Below are positions 9,842 to 19,172 of a stretch of 64,000 nucleotides of DNA, in pieces. Position 1 is the first letter of the stretch. Every line of letters begins with the position of its first letter. The stretch spans positions 1 to 64,000 of the forward strand of contig NZ_JARRAH010000002.1 of the NCBI RefSeq assembly GCF_030553305.1, written 5' to 3'. The translations under genes were made by a program, and so were the position numbers. The notes beneath the pieces are model-generated. The model had not been told where the DNA came from. It did no database searches and was given only the letters and a program-made list of their open reading frames with translations. The DNA comes from Halomarina ordinaria. GTDB lineage: Archaea > Halobacteriota > Halobacteria > Halobacteriales > Haloarculaceae.

Positions 9842-10671
9842 GGCTAGTGTGGTCGGTTGATGCTCGCGAGGGCGGTGTTCACCTGCCGGACGGGGTCGCG
9901 TGTGACCGGGGCCTCACGACTCGGGGACCGAAGGAGACGGGCAGACCGTACGACGTTCCTGACCCCGGGCATGCTAGGTTCCTACACAGTACACGGTGGT
10001 CGTCGGTCATGTAAAACTTCCCCCGGTCGCCTCACTCTCGAGAGAGTCTCCCGAACGAGTCGTCGAACCCCGGTCTCCGACCACGTCGTACGCGTGTTCG
10101 TCCCTCCGGTCGCGCTCGACGGCGAGTCTGCTGGCGGTTCGCCGCTGTCTCGCTGGCTTCAGGAGCTTCGTCGTGATGTGAGACCCGACTGCTCCGTCCG
10201 ACCCCCGAAACGGCGGACGAGACACTGAGCTATCCAGACAACTGCACCGAGGGGGTTCGTCCGTAACCGGCACGGTTTCAGGATTCACTCGATGAAAGTG
10301 TTCGTATTTTTCAAACGCGACTACCCACGATTCGACCCGGTTCGCAGGGCTGTTCGGGAGTGAGATAACAACTCTACAAGTGTTACCTGAAACGGGCCGT
10401 CTACGAGACCTACTGTGTTCACGGGGCTCGACGGCGTCGAGGTCGTGTAGTCCACACTCGGTGGTTCGTTCCGACTCGTCGACAGGTCTATCTGGCCACC
10501 GGGGTACGGTCCCGAGCGCCACGATTCTGGCCGGGAGCGACACGACACTCAGCATCCGTCTCTCGACAGGGAGGGAGCCACTCCGACTGTTTTCATTTTA
10601 CAAACGGGGGTATGCTGCCTGCCGAGCAGGCGAGGAGAGGGAGCGTCAGGGCGGGCGGACGGCCCGACGAG
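9842..10671. other. Non-coding stretch between the 2Fe-2S and amidohydrolase genes
   Basis: 830 bases with no convincing gene; the open frames have Ser/Arg-rich translations unlike haloarchaeal proteins. Two AT-rich motifs resemble each other, 10300-10317 (gttcgtatttttcaaacg) and 10589-10606 (gttttcattttacaaacg), with 14 of 18 positions alike. They may be remnants of promoters or binding sites. A minus-strand attttac-like box near 10010 could belong to the 2Fe-2S gene promoter but is about 165 bases away from it. Confidence 0.5.
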
Positions 10672-12090
10672 TCACTCGATACCCGCCCGCTCGACGACGG
10701 CCTCGGCCGCGGAGGAGGCGTCGGTGAGGAGGCCGTCACGCGAATCGTCGAGCGTCAGGACCTCCCGGTCGTGCATCACGAGGTCGCCGGCGCAGAGGAC
10801 GGTCTCGACCTCGAAGCCCTGGGCGCCGTAGACCAGTCCGAACACGGGGTCGGGACACGGGGTGAGGTGGGGGTAGTCGAGGTCGACGACGGCCAGGTCG
10901 GCCTGCTTTCCGGGTTCGATAGAGCCGAGGTCGTCGCCCCGCCGGATAGCGTGTGCCCCGTCTATCGTAATCATGTCGAACGCTCGCTGTGCGGGGACGA
11001 CCCCCGGGTCGCGGTGGTAGCCCTTGTGCCCGGCAGCGGCGGCACGGGCGTCCGAGAGCGGGTTGACCGTGTCGTTCAGGTTGGCGTTGTCCGTCCCGAG
11101 GGCGACGGTGACGCCGCCGTCCAGCATGGCGACGACCGGCGCGTAGCCGGTCGCGAGGCGCATGTTGGCCATGTAGTTGTGGGCGACCCGGGTGTCCGTC
11201 TTCGCCAGCAGGCGCACGTCGGCCGCGTCGACCTGGACGCAGTGACCGAGCAACGCCCGGTCGCCGAGGTAGCCGATGTTCCGCAGGTACCCGATACTGG
11301 AGAGGGCGACGCCCTGGTCCTCGACTTCGGCCTCGGCGACGTGGGTCGTCGTCATCACGTCGTACTCCTCGGCGAGTCGATAGGCCCCCTGGAGACCGCG
11401 CGTGGTGGACGTCGCGAGCACGATGGGCGCGGGCCAGACCGACTGGCGACCGTCCGCGCTCCCGTGATAGGTCTCGATGAGCGCCTCCACCTCCGCCAGC
11501 GCCGTCTCGGTGTCGACCGTGAAGTGGTCCGGTGTGGGGTGCTCGACCCCGGGGTCCCGAGCCTCGATATCGGCCAGCAGCGTGCGAAACGCCTCGTCGG
11601 ACGGATCGTCGGCGAACCCCGCGCCGTAGACGCTGCGGATGCCGGCCCGCTCGTACGCGTCGAGTTTGGCCTCGATGGTGTCCCACCCGTCCCAGACGAC
11701 CTCCGTGTCGTTCTCGACGAACGTCGTTACCCCCGACTGTATCGCCTCCACGCAGTACAGTTCGGCGGCGATGCCGTGTTCCTCGGCGGTCATCGCCAGC
11801 GTACCGGGGCGCTTGACGTTGTACAGCCAGTCGTAGAGGCCGCGGTCGGCGGCGAACGCTCCGCGAAGGAGGATGTCCGAGACGTGCGTGTGAGCGTTGA
11901 TGAGGCCTGGAATCACCGCACCACCGTCCGCGTCGATGACCCGGTCGGCGTCGTAGTCGGCCTCGAGGTCCGCCGTCGGTCCGACCGCCTCGATACGGTC
12001 ACCGGTGACGGCGACCGCACCGTCCTCGACGACTGCCCGTTGGGGGTTCTGCGTGACGACGCGGCCGTGGATGAGCAGCAGGTCCGTCAT
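10672..12090 (-). CDS. Amidohydrolase of the TrzN/AtzB/guanine-deaminase type
   Basis: About 472 residues. Metal-dependent aminohydrolase of the group that includes SAH/MTA deaminase, 8-oxoguanine deaminase and chlorohydrolases. Motifs: GLINAHTHVSD (H67, H69), THVAEAEVEDQG, LLGHCVQVD, and LGTDNANLNDTVN with the catalytic Asp. The start is ATG at 12090 (MTDLLLIHGRVV); the open frame continues upstream without homology. Its place in a purine block suggests guanine or 8-oxoguanine deamination, which would supply xanthine to the dehydrogenase, but a substituted purine, pterin or triazine substrate cannot be excluded. Confidence 0.82.
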   Translation of the reverse strand: MTDLLLIHGRVVTQNPQRAVVEDGAVAVTGDRIEAVGPTADLEADYDADRVIDADGGAVIPGLINAHTHVSDILLRGAFAADRGLYDWLYNVKRPGTLAMTAEEHGIAAELYCVEAIQSGVTTFVENDTEVVWDGWDTIEAKLDAYERAGIRSVYGAGFADDPSDEAFRTLLADIEARDPGVEHPTPDHFTVDTETALAEVEALIETYHGSADGRQSVWPAPIVLATSTTRGLQGAYRLAEEYDVMTTTHVAEAEVEDQGVALSSIGYLRNIGYLGDRALLGHCVQVDAADVRLLAKTDTRVAHNYMANMRLATGYAPVVAMLDGGVTVALGTDNANLNDTVNPLSDARAAAAGHKGYHRDPGVVPAQRAFDMITIDGAHAIRRGDDLGSIEPGKQADLAVVDLDYPHLTPCPDPVFGLVYGAQGFEVETVLCAGDLVMHDREVLTLDDSRDGLLTDASSAAEAVVERAGIE

Positions 12091-12820
12091 CGTCCGCTCG
12101 CGTCCGCGTTCCCTCGCTCGGTCGGCCGTCGTTCGTCGATACTCGGGGCCGGAGGCGCGCTCGTGACTGCATCGACTGCGTCTCGCTCGGAGGCGAGGGT
12201 ACCCCTCGCGACGTGAGACGACGCTCGCACTGCAGTGTGCATGGGCCGACGTTTTCACGCTCCAGTATAAACGTTCGTACGCCCGGGGGACCGTCCACGC
12301 GACGTTCGCCGAGTCTCGACCGGTCACCACGCCTCCGTGGCGTCCCGGTGAGGGACGCCGTGGAACGAGGAGTTTCCGCGCTGCGGATGGGCCGGTCGAC
12401 GCTCACCGTGCATCGCCGGAGCCGGGAAGCACCTGATTCGCCGCCTCAAAATTGGACAGAGGCCAAAGTGAAAGTTACTATGGGTACTCACACATACGAC
12501 GGAGATAAGAGTGCTTCTCGATAGTTATTGGGGAAATATTCCTTTATATAGAGACTAATATCTCAAAAATCAGTTAAATAAGTCGATAGTAGTCGAAACA
12601 GATAACTGCTGGAAGGGAACCGAGTTGATAAACGTAGGTCTATTTCGTTGTATCGCCGGTATAGTGCGGTTTCGTCGTCGGTCCGTGCTCCCGACGTGAC
12701 AGCATCACGCTCAGAGAACTACGAACGACGTCGACTCGGAGGCGGTAGACGGTCACGCCGTGGCGCCATCGCCGGTCGGCCGGCGGTAATCCTTTTGCGA
12801 ACAGTCGGTGAGGATGGTGT
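12091..12820. other. Non-coding stretch with an AT-rich island
   Basis: 730 bases without a supportable gene. About 12450-12650 is distinctly AT-rich relative to the rest of the window, with several TATA-like strings (cctttatatagag, agactaatatctc, cagttaaataagtc). These could be stacked promoters, an unannotated small RNA or foreign DNA. The MoeA promoter (taatccttttgcg, 12786-12798) is at the right end, about 28 bases before its ATG. Confidence 0.55.
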
Positions 12821-14029
12821 ATGAGCCACGACCACGGGGACATGTGCTGGCGAACGGCCGCGATCGAAACCGTCCAGCAGGTACGGGCGGCCGTTCTCTC
12901 GGAGACCGAGACGGAGGCCGTCGGTCTCGACGACGTCTCGGGCCGCGTCCTCGCCGAGTCCATCACCGCGTCGCGGACACTTCCCGAGTACGACCGTGCG
13001 ACGATGGACGGCTACGCCTTCGACGCCACCGACGAGTACCCACTGACCGTCGTCGAGGGCGAGGTGTATCCCGAGGACGACCCGCCGTCGATCGACGAGG
13101 GCGAGGCGGTCGAGATCGCGACGGGGGCGAGTCTGCCACCCGAGGCGAACGCCGTCCTCAAGCGAGAGGAGTCGACGGTGGACGGCGACCAGTTGACGGG
13201 GACGACGCTCGAGGTCGGGACCTACACCTACGAGCGAGGGAGCAACGTCGAACGGGGCGAGGTGCTGTTCGAGCGCGGCGAGCGTCTCTCGCCGAAGGAC
13301 GCCGTCTTCCTCGGCGACCTCGGATACGACTCGGTCGACGTCAGAGCCCGGCTGTCGGTCGGGGTTCTCGCGACCGGCACCGAGATTCACGAGGGGCGGC
13401 AGTCCGACCTCGACTCGAACATGCTGGTCGGTCTCGTGCGCTCGTGGGGACACGAGGCGACGTACGAGGGGACGGTTCCCGACGAGTACGACCGCGTCCG
13501 CGAGGCTATCGCCGACCTCGAAACAGAGTACGACGTCCTCCTGACGACCGGCGGGACGAGTGTCGGTCACAAGGACCACGTCGTCCGTGCGCTCTCGGAG
13601 CTGGGCGAGGTCCGGTTTCACCGCGTCCGCGTCCGCCCCGGGAAACCGCTCGCCCTCGCGGAGTTGCCGGAGGCCGTCGCGTTCGCCGTCCCCGGGAAAC
13701 CGCTCGGTGCGCATACGATCGCGACGCTCGTCGTCCGGCCCTTCTTCACCGGCGAGTCGACGCTCCCGAGTCTCGAGGCGACCTGTGCGCGAGACGTCGA
13801 ACTCGGACCCGAGGGGTTCGAATACGCCGTCCCCGTCACCCTCGACGACGGCGAGGCATTGCCGCTCGGACACGCTGACTCCGCGCTCCGGGTGTACGAC
13901 GAGACGTTCGACCCCAGCGTCCTCTCGTCGAGTACGCGCGCCACGCGGGCAGACGGGTTCGTGCTGACTCGGTCGGCGCTCGACGGTGGCGAGGCCGTCG
14001 ACGTCGTCCCCTACCCCGTCGTCGAGTGA
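12821..14029 (+). CDS. moeA: Molybdopterin molybdotransferase MoeA
   Basis: 402 residues. MoeA inserts molybdate into adenylylated molybdopterin in the last step of Mo-cofactor synthesis. Family motifs: LPEYDRATMDGYAF (the PxFxxSxMDGYA signature), EIATGASLPPEANAVLKREES, the MPTb domain LATGTEIHE...DLDSNMLVGLV with VLLTTGGTSVGHKD, and VRPGKPLALAE. Start ATG 12821 is about 28 bases after an aatccttttg box, consistent with leaderless transcription. A later Met at residue 8 is less likely. It supports the molybdoenzymes encoded in the window. Confidence 0.92.
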   Translation: MSHDHGDMCWRTAAIETVQQVRAAVLSETETEAVGLDDVSGRVLAESITASRTLPEYDRATMDGYAFDATDEYPLTVVEGEVYPEDDPPSIDEGEAVEIATGASLPPEANAVLKREESTVDGDQLTGTTLEVGTYTYERGSNVERGEVLFERGERLSPKDAVFLGDLGYDSVDVRARLSVGVLATGTEIHEGRQSDLDSNMLVGLVRSWGHEATYEGTVPDEYDRVREAIADLETEYDVLLTTGGTSVGHKDHVVRALSELGEVRFHRVRVRPGKPLALAELPEAVAFAVPGKPLGAHTIATLVVRPFFTGESTLPSLEATCARDVELGPEGFEYAVPVTLDDGEALPLGHADSALRVYDETFDPSVLSSSTRATRADGFVLTRSALDGGEAVDVVPYPVVE

Positions 14030-14197
14030 GACGAACGACTCCCCGTTCACCTCGTGAGTTCGGCCGGCTTCCCCATCGATTGCCGGTCCAGCACATGGAC
14101 ACGACGCACTCGGCGCGAGACCCACGCACCACGTGTCACCGCTGAGGAGCCGTCGCGAGGTCGAGCACCGCTCTGTCCCGAAGGAGGAGGAGTCGAG

Positions 14198-15427
14198 TCA
14201 GCGGGCGTCCAGCGCCGCTCCCGGTGACTCGACGTACTCGGCCAGACGGTCCAGGAACGCCCCGGAGTCGGCACCGTCCAGTACGCGGTGGTCGATCGTC
14301 AGGCTGAACGTGATTACGCTCTCGAAGTCCACCTCGCCGTCGCGTTCGACGGGCGCGTACTTCCGGCGCCCGATAGCGAGGATGGCGACCTCCGGCGGGT
14401 TGATGATCGAGTACGAGACGTCCATGTCGAAGACGCCGACGTTCGTGACGGTGAACGTCCCGCCCCGGAGGTCGGCGGGGTCGAAGTCGTCGTCGAGCAC
14501 GCGCTGGACCACCGACCGCCTCGCCTCCGACAACTCCGGGAGCGAGCGTCGCGGGACCTCGCGGATGACGGGGACGACGAGACCACGGGGCCCGTCGACG
14601 GCGTACCCGACGTTGACCTCGTCGATGAGCTCGTGCGTGTCGTCCTCGAAGTGAGCGTTGAACGCCGGGAGGTCCTCCAAGACTCGCCCGACGAAGTGCA
14701 ACAACAGGTCGTTCAGCGAGAGGGCGACGTCGTACTCCTCGTCGAGCCGAGCACGGACGCGTTCGAGTCGTTCGATGCTCACCTCCCGGGTCCCCATCAC
14801 GTGGGGTTTCTCCCGCGCACTCCGGCTCAGTCGGTCGGCGATCGTCTTTCGGATGCCGGAGAGTTCGCGTGACTCGGTGACGGTCAGGTCGCCAGTGGTC
14901 GCGGGCGCCTGACCCCTCGTCTCGGCCTCTCGCGTCTCGAGGTACGCCTCGATATCGTCCTCCGTGATCGCTCCCTGTGGGCCGGTCCCTTCGATAGTAG
15001 TCAGATCGACGTCGACCTCCTGCAGACGACGTTGCGCGCGCGGCGTCGTCTTGACGTCGGCGCGTTCCGTGTCCGGCGGTTCGTCGTCGCTCACGGGCGT
15101 GACCGCCGATTTCACCGCGTCCGAGGCCGTCGACTCCGCGCTCGCGCCCTCCCTCTCGAGGTCCTCCAGCGAGGGGACGGCTTCGCCGTCGGCGCCGACG
15201 ACGGCCAGCGGCCGCCCGACTTCGATGGCGACCTCGTCACCCTCCTCGACGTACGTCGTCAACAGGACGCCCTCGGACGGCGATTCGATCTCGGCGCTGG
15301 CCTTCTCCGATTCGAGGACCGCGACGACCTGCCCCGCCGAGACGGGGGCACCGACGTCGACTTCCCACGAGACGAGTTCGCCGGCGTCACTCAACCCGAG
15401 TTTGGGTATCCTGACAACGTCTACCAT
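14198..15427 (-). CDS. 2-oxoacid dehydrogenase E2 (lipoyl acyltransferase)
   Basis: About 409 residues. Domains in order: an N-terminal lipoyl domain with lipoylated Lys42 (LESEKASAE), an acidic linker, a peripheral subunit-binding domain (PRAQRRLQEVDVDLTTIEGTGPQG) and the catalytic acyltransferase domain ending in TIDHRVLDGADSG (His about 380, Asp about 384). It transfers the acyl group made by E1 to CoA. ATG 15427 (MVDVVRIPKLG) is preferred over GTG 15433 because a cattag box lies about 25 bases upstream. It is divergent from the E1 genes with an SDR between. No E3 (dihydrolipoamide dehydrogenase) is seen nearby. Confidence 0.9.
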   Translation of the reverse strand: MVDVVRIPKLGLSDAGELVSWEVDVGAPVSAGQVVAVLESEKASAEIESPSEGVLLTTYVEEGDEVAIEVGRPLAVVGADGEAVPSLEDLEREGASAESTASDAVKSAVTPVSDDEPPDTERADVKTTPRAQRRLQEVDVDLTTIEGTGPQGAITEDDIEAYLETREAETRGQAPATTGDLTVTESRELSGIRKTIADRLSRSAREKPHVMGTREVSIERLERVRARLDEEYDVALSLNDLLLHFVGRVLEDLPAFNAHFEDDTHELIDEVNVGYAVDGPRGLVVPVIREVPRRSLPELSEARRSVVQRVLDDDFDPADLRGGTFTVTNVGVFDMDVSYSIINPPEVAILAIGRRKYAPVERDGEVDFESVITFSLTIDHRVLDGADSGAFLDRLAEYVESPGAALDAR

Positions 15428-15572
15428 TGTCACCTACGCGTAGCCCGGTCTAATGAAGCCTCCGTCCAGTCGAAGCGCCCTCACGCCGAACCGTCCATCG
15501 GGTGGTCGGTCGCGTCCGTACCGACCGAGCGCGCGAACGAGTCGGGACACGCCTCCGCACTCTCGCCGCCGG

Positions 15573-16382
15573 TCACTCCTCGAAGAGCCCCATCTCGTCG
15601 AGCGTGTCCCAGTAACTGTGGAGGCCGCGGATGTGTTGTCCGCCGTCGACGCAGATCGTCTCGCCCGTCACCCACCGCGCGTAGTCCGAACAGAGGAACG
15701 TGACCACCCTGGCGATGTCGTCCGGCTCGCCGATGCGACCCAGCGGCGTCCGGTCGACGAACGCCTCGCCCATCTCCCCTTCCAGGAGGCCGTTCCCTTC
15801 CGTGAGTGGGGTCCGAGTCGAGCCGGGCGCGACGGCGTTGACCCGGACACCGTACCGACCGGCTTCCGCGGCGACGACCTCGGTGAACTGACTGACGCCA
15901 GCCTTCGCCGCCGAGTAGTGCGGGAGCCCGTCGGTCGCCGCGATGGCGTTGAGCGAACTGACGTTGACGACCGCGCCGTCGTGCCCCGCCTCCAGGACGT
16001 GATTGAGCACGGCCTTCGTACAGAGGAACGGTCCGGTGAGACAGACGTCGACCGTCCGTCGCCACTCCGACTCCGACATCTCCCACGTCCGGGCGAGTTC
16101 CGCAGCGCCGGCGTTGTTCACGAGGATGCCGACGTCGCCGAACCGGTCGACGGTGTGCTCGACCATCGCCTCGACGCTCTCTGAGTCAGTGACGTCGCAC
16201 GGAACCGCGACGGCGTCACCCTCGTACGCCTCCGTCAGTTCCGCACTCGTCTCGGTCGCCGTCGCCTCGTCGATGTCCGCGAGCGCGACGGACGCCCCCC
16301 GGTCCATGAGCGATTCGGCGATACCGCGGCCGATTCCCTGCGCTCCACCGGTGACGATGGCGTGGTTGCTAACGAGGTCCAT
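15573..16382 (-). CDS. SDR-family NAD(P)-dependent oxidoreductase
   Basis: 269 residues of classical short-chain dehydrogenase/reductase. Cofactor motif TGGAQGIGRG at residues 11-20, NNAG at the end of beta-4, catalytic Ser in NVSSLNA, and YSAAKAG for the Tyr/Lys pair; C-terminal VTGETICVDGGQHI. ATG 16382 is chosen over the longer frame because a ctttt/tacttt box lies 28-30 bases upstream. It is adjacent to the 2-oxoacid dehydrogenase genes, so a diacetyl/acetoin reductase or 3-ketoacyl-type reductase is conceivable; the substrate is not determined by sequence. Confidence 0.85.
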   Translation of the reverse strand: MDLVSNHAIVTGGAQGIGRGIAESLMDRGASVALADIDEATATETSAELTEAYEGDAVAVPCDVTDSESVEAMVEHTVDRFGDVGILVNNAGAAELARTWEMSESEWRRTVDVCLTGPFLCTKAVLNHVLEAGHDGAVVNVSSLNAIAATDGLPHYSAAKAGVSQFTEVVAAEAGRYGVRVNAVAPGSTRTPLTEGNGLLEGEMGEAFVDRTPLGRIGEPDDIARVVTFLCSDYARWVTGETICVDGGQHIRGLHSYWDTLDEMGLFEE

Positions 16383-16539
16383 GGTCGTGGTTGCTGAACG
16401 ACCGGCAAAAGTATTTCGCGGGGGCCGGTGAACCGCGAAGAGGACGGTCTGTGCACTGGTCACCGGGAGTATCGGCTATCGACCGCGGTCTGAGATAGTT
16501 TTATGACGAGCCCCAAATGAGGACTGTGCGTGATAGATA

Positions 16540-17532
16540 ATGGCAATCGATGAGGAGACCTCGAGGGGGTTCCTCCGGGAGATGCTCCGAATCCGGGCGT
16601 TCGAGGACGAGATCAAGACCCGGTTCCAGGAGGGCGAGATTCCGGGGTTCGTCCACCTCGATTACGGCCACGAGGGGACGCACGTCGGGATGAGTCAGGC
16701 GATGCGAGACGACGACTGGTTGGCGGTCGGCGGGGCACGGCTCGTCGGCCAGTACGTCGCGAAGGGCGTACCGTTGGGAGAGGTCATGGCCGAGCTGTAC
16801 GGCAAGCGCGGCGGGTCGAACAAGGGGTACGGCGGGCAGATGCACGTCTCGGACGTCGACCGGAAGCTGTACGGCCACGCCGCGACGATCGGCTCCGGCC
16901 AGAACCCGGCGGTGGGGCTGGCGTTCGCCGAGGAAATGAAGGGGACGGACAACGTCGCGGTCACGACCATCGGCGACGGCGGGACCAGCAGGGGCTCGTT
17001 CCACACGGCGCTGGTGTTCGCATCCTACTGGGACCTCCCCGTGGTGTTCGTCATCGAGAACAACCAGTGGGCGATCTCGACCCCGTCATCGGCCCTGTCG
17101 CCCGACAACCTCTCCGACTACGGGATACCGCACAAGATGCCCAACGAGAGTATCGACGGGAGCGACGTCGAGCGGGTCTACGAGACGGTTTCCGAGGCCA
17201 TCGAGCGTGCGCGTAACGGCGAGGGACCGTCGGTCGTCGAGAGCCGCGTCGCACGGCTCGGCCCCCACTTCGAGGGCGACAAGCAGACGTATCGCGACGA
17301 GACCGAGTTCGAGGAGGAGCGAGCACTGAAAGACCCGGTCGAGAACTACCGAGAACGACTCCTCGCCGATGGGGTCGTCACCGAAGAGGAACTCGACGAC
17401 ATGCTCGAAGCCATCCACGAAGAGGTCCAGGAAGCCGTCGAGTTCGCCCGAGACAGCCCCGACCCGGACCCCGAAACCGCCTACGAGAACGTCTATCGAA
17501 CTCCGCTGTACGGTCAGGGGGAGGGATCATGA
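16540..17532 (+). CDS. 2-oxoacid (acetoin-type) dehydrogenase E1 alpha
   Basis: 330 residues. The TPP-binding motif GDGGTSRGSFHTAL...ENNQWAIS (GDG at 145-147) and GSGQNPAVGLAFA are typical of E1 alpha. The short length, the MHVSDVDRKLYGHAATIGSG region and the GYGGQMH motif resemble acetoin dehydrogenase (AcoA) and archaeal branched/pyruvate E1 subunits. It decarboxylates a 2-oxoacid or cleaves acetoin and passes the acyl group to E2. A TATA-like agttttat lies at 16496-16503. The stop overlaps the E1 beta start by four bases. The substrate is not resolvable by eye. Confidence 0.87.
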   Translation: MAIDEETSRGFLREMLRIRAFEDEIKTRFQEGEIPGFVHLDYGHEGTHVGMSQAMRDDDWLAVGGARLVGQYVAKGVPLGEVMAELYGKRGGSNKGYGGQMHVSDVDRKLYGHAATIGSGQNPAVGLAFAEEMKGTDNVAVTTIGDGGTSRGSFHTALVFASYWDLPVVFVIENNQWAISTPSSALSPDNLSDYGIPHKMPNESIDGSDVERVYETVSEAIERARNGEGPSVVESRVARLGPHFEGDKQTYRDETEFEEERALKDPVENYRERLLADGVVTEEELDDMLEAIHEEVQEAVEFARDSPDPDPETAYENVYRTPLYGQGEGS

Positions 17533-18494
17533 CGAGAGAGATCACGTACATCGAGGCGATCGCAGAGGCCCTCGGCGAGGAACTCGAGCGAGACGACGAC
17601 GTCGTCCTCTTCGGCGAGGACGTCGAGGAGTTCGGCGGGAACTTCGGCGAGACCGCGGGCCTCCACGAACGGTTCGGGAGCGACCGCGTCAGGAACACGC
17701 CGCTGTCGGAGATCGGCATCGCGGGGATGGCGCTCGGGGCGGCCGTCGGCGGGATTCGGCCGGTCGCCGAACTCCAGTTCGCCGACTTCGCCGCCACCGC
17801 CGGTGACGAGGTCTTCAACCAGATCCCGAAACAGCCCTACGTGAGCGGGGGCAGACTCTCGGCTCCGCTCACCATCTTCGCGCCGTCGGGGGCGGGTATC
17901 GGCGCCGGCGCCCAGCACTCCCAGTCCGTCCACTCGTGGATCGGGAACGTCCCCGGCTGGGTGGTCGTCACGGCGACGACGCCGTACGACGCCAAGGGGT
18001 TGCTCAAAAGTTCGATCCGCGACGACAACCCCGTGTTCTTCCTCCCACACAAGATGCTGAGCGAGACGAAGGGGGAGGTCCCCGACGAGGAGTACACCCT
18101 CCCCCTCGGTGAGTCGGCCGTCGAACGGGAGGGCGAGGACGTGACGGTCGTGGCGACGCAGGTGATGTTCCACCGCGCGAAGGAGGCGGCGGCCGACCTC
18201 GACCTGGACGTGGAACTCGTCAACCCCCGAACGTTCGCCCCGCTCGACACCGACACCATCGCCGAGAGCGTCGAGAAGACCGGTCACCTCGTGGTCGTCG
18301 ACGAGACCGTCGAACGCTACGGGACACAGGGGTACATCGCCAACGAAATCGTCGAGAACAACTTCTTCAGCCTCGACGGGCCGCCGAAGACCATCGGCGT
18401 GAAGGACGTCCCGATCCCGGTGAGCCCCGTGCTGGAACAGGAGGTCCTGCCGAGCGTGGAGCGTATCAAGGCGGGAATCGAATCCGTCTTCTGA
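17529..18494 (+). CDS. 2-oxoacid dehydrogenase E1 beta
   Basis: 321 residues, transketolase central plus C-terminal domains. Conserved segments: EALGEELERDDDVVLFGEDVEEFGGNFGETAGL, RVRNTPLSEIGIAGMALGAAVGGIRPVAELQFADF, GAGIGAGAQHSQSVHSWIGNVPGWVVVTATTPYDAKGLLKSSIRDDNPVFF, and the C-terminal LVVVDET and PIPVSPVLEQEVLPS. It forms the alpha2beta2 E1 with the preceding gene, with which it overlaps (ATGA). The family-usual length and all core motifs are intact. Confidence 0.9.
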   Translation: MTREITYIEAIAEALGEELERDDDVVLFGEDVEEFGGNFGETAGLHERFGSDRVRNTPLSEIGIAGMALGAAVGGIRPVAELQFADFAATAGDEVFNQIPKQPYVSGGRLSAPLTIFAPSGAGIGAGAQHSQSVHSWIGNVPGWVVVTATTPYDAKGLLKSSIRDDNPVFFLPHKMLSETKGEVPDEEYTLPLGESAVEREGEDVTVVATQVMFHRAKEAAADLDLDVELVNPRTFAPLDTDTIAESVEKTGHLVVVDETVERYGTQGYIANEIVENNFFSLDGPPKTIGVKDVPIPVSPVLEQEVLPSVERIKAGIESVF

Positions 18495-18509
18495 CGCGCC
18501 GCTCTCGCT

Positions 18510-18911
18510 TCAAACCTCTCGCACCCAGGGTGGCCCCATTGTACGGACAGACGAGCATATCGAACGACATCCGTGGGTCTTGAAGTAATCCGACATCACC
18601 AGCCCGCCGTACGACCAGCCGACGAGCGTCGGCTGGTCGAGCTGCAACTCGTCGATGACCGCCCGAACGTCGTCGCCCCAGAGTGCGGGGTCGTCGTAGG
18701 CCTCGGTGGGCCTCTCCGAGTCACCGTGTCCTCGGAGGTCCATGGCCACCAATCGGAAGTCGTCGTCGAGGTCCGATTGCAGCTGGCGGTCCCACGCCAG
18801 TCGACTCTGGGTACATCCATGGACGAACAGGACGGCTGGTCCGTCGTCATCGCCGGTCTCGTCCACGTGAATCGTCGTCCTACCGCCGCCTGTTACGTCG
18901 TGCGACGCCAT
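18510..18911 (-). pseudogene. 3'-truncated alpha/beta hydrolase remnant
   Basis: From ATG 18911 the frame encodes a normal alpha/beta hydrolase N-terminal half: VLFVHGCTQSRLAWDRQL (oxyanion-hole HG), VAMDLRGHGDSERP, and the nucleophile elbow LVGWSYGGLVMSDY. Homology ends about ten residues past the elbow; the last 19 residues are unrelated and a stop follows. The lid, catalytic Asp and His, about half of the family's usual 270 residues, are absent, and the E1 beta gene ends only 16 bases away. The remnant is best explained by deletion of the 3' half. A functional short protein is unlikely. Confidence 0.75.
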
Positions 18912-19172
18912 ACCACATCTCCGTGGCAACCGGTCTGGATAACTGTTACTCAGCGAATGCGGAGTACACGTCGTCCCAATCACGTCACAAGAGAAGGTCC
19001 AGTGCGCCCTCTCTCACATCCCGTCTCGTCCGTCCGTCTCCGTTCTAGCTGGTACAACGACGGACCCGTGCAGGTGGTCCAGCGACGCGACGTCGGACAG
19101 CAGCGCCGCTAGAGCCACGGTGGAGGGCGATTCGTGGACCGACCTGATGGCGGTTCGTGATTCGTCCACCGC

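Noticed and set aside
12719-14125. 468-codon frame opposite moeA
   Set aside because: Antisense shadow with no family motif; MoeA is unmistakable on the plus strand.
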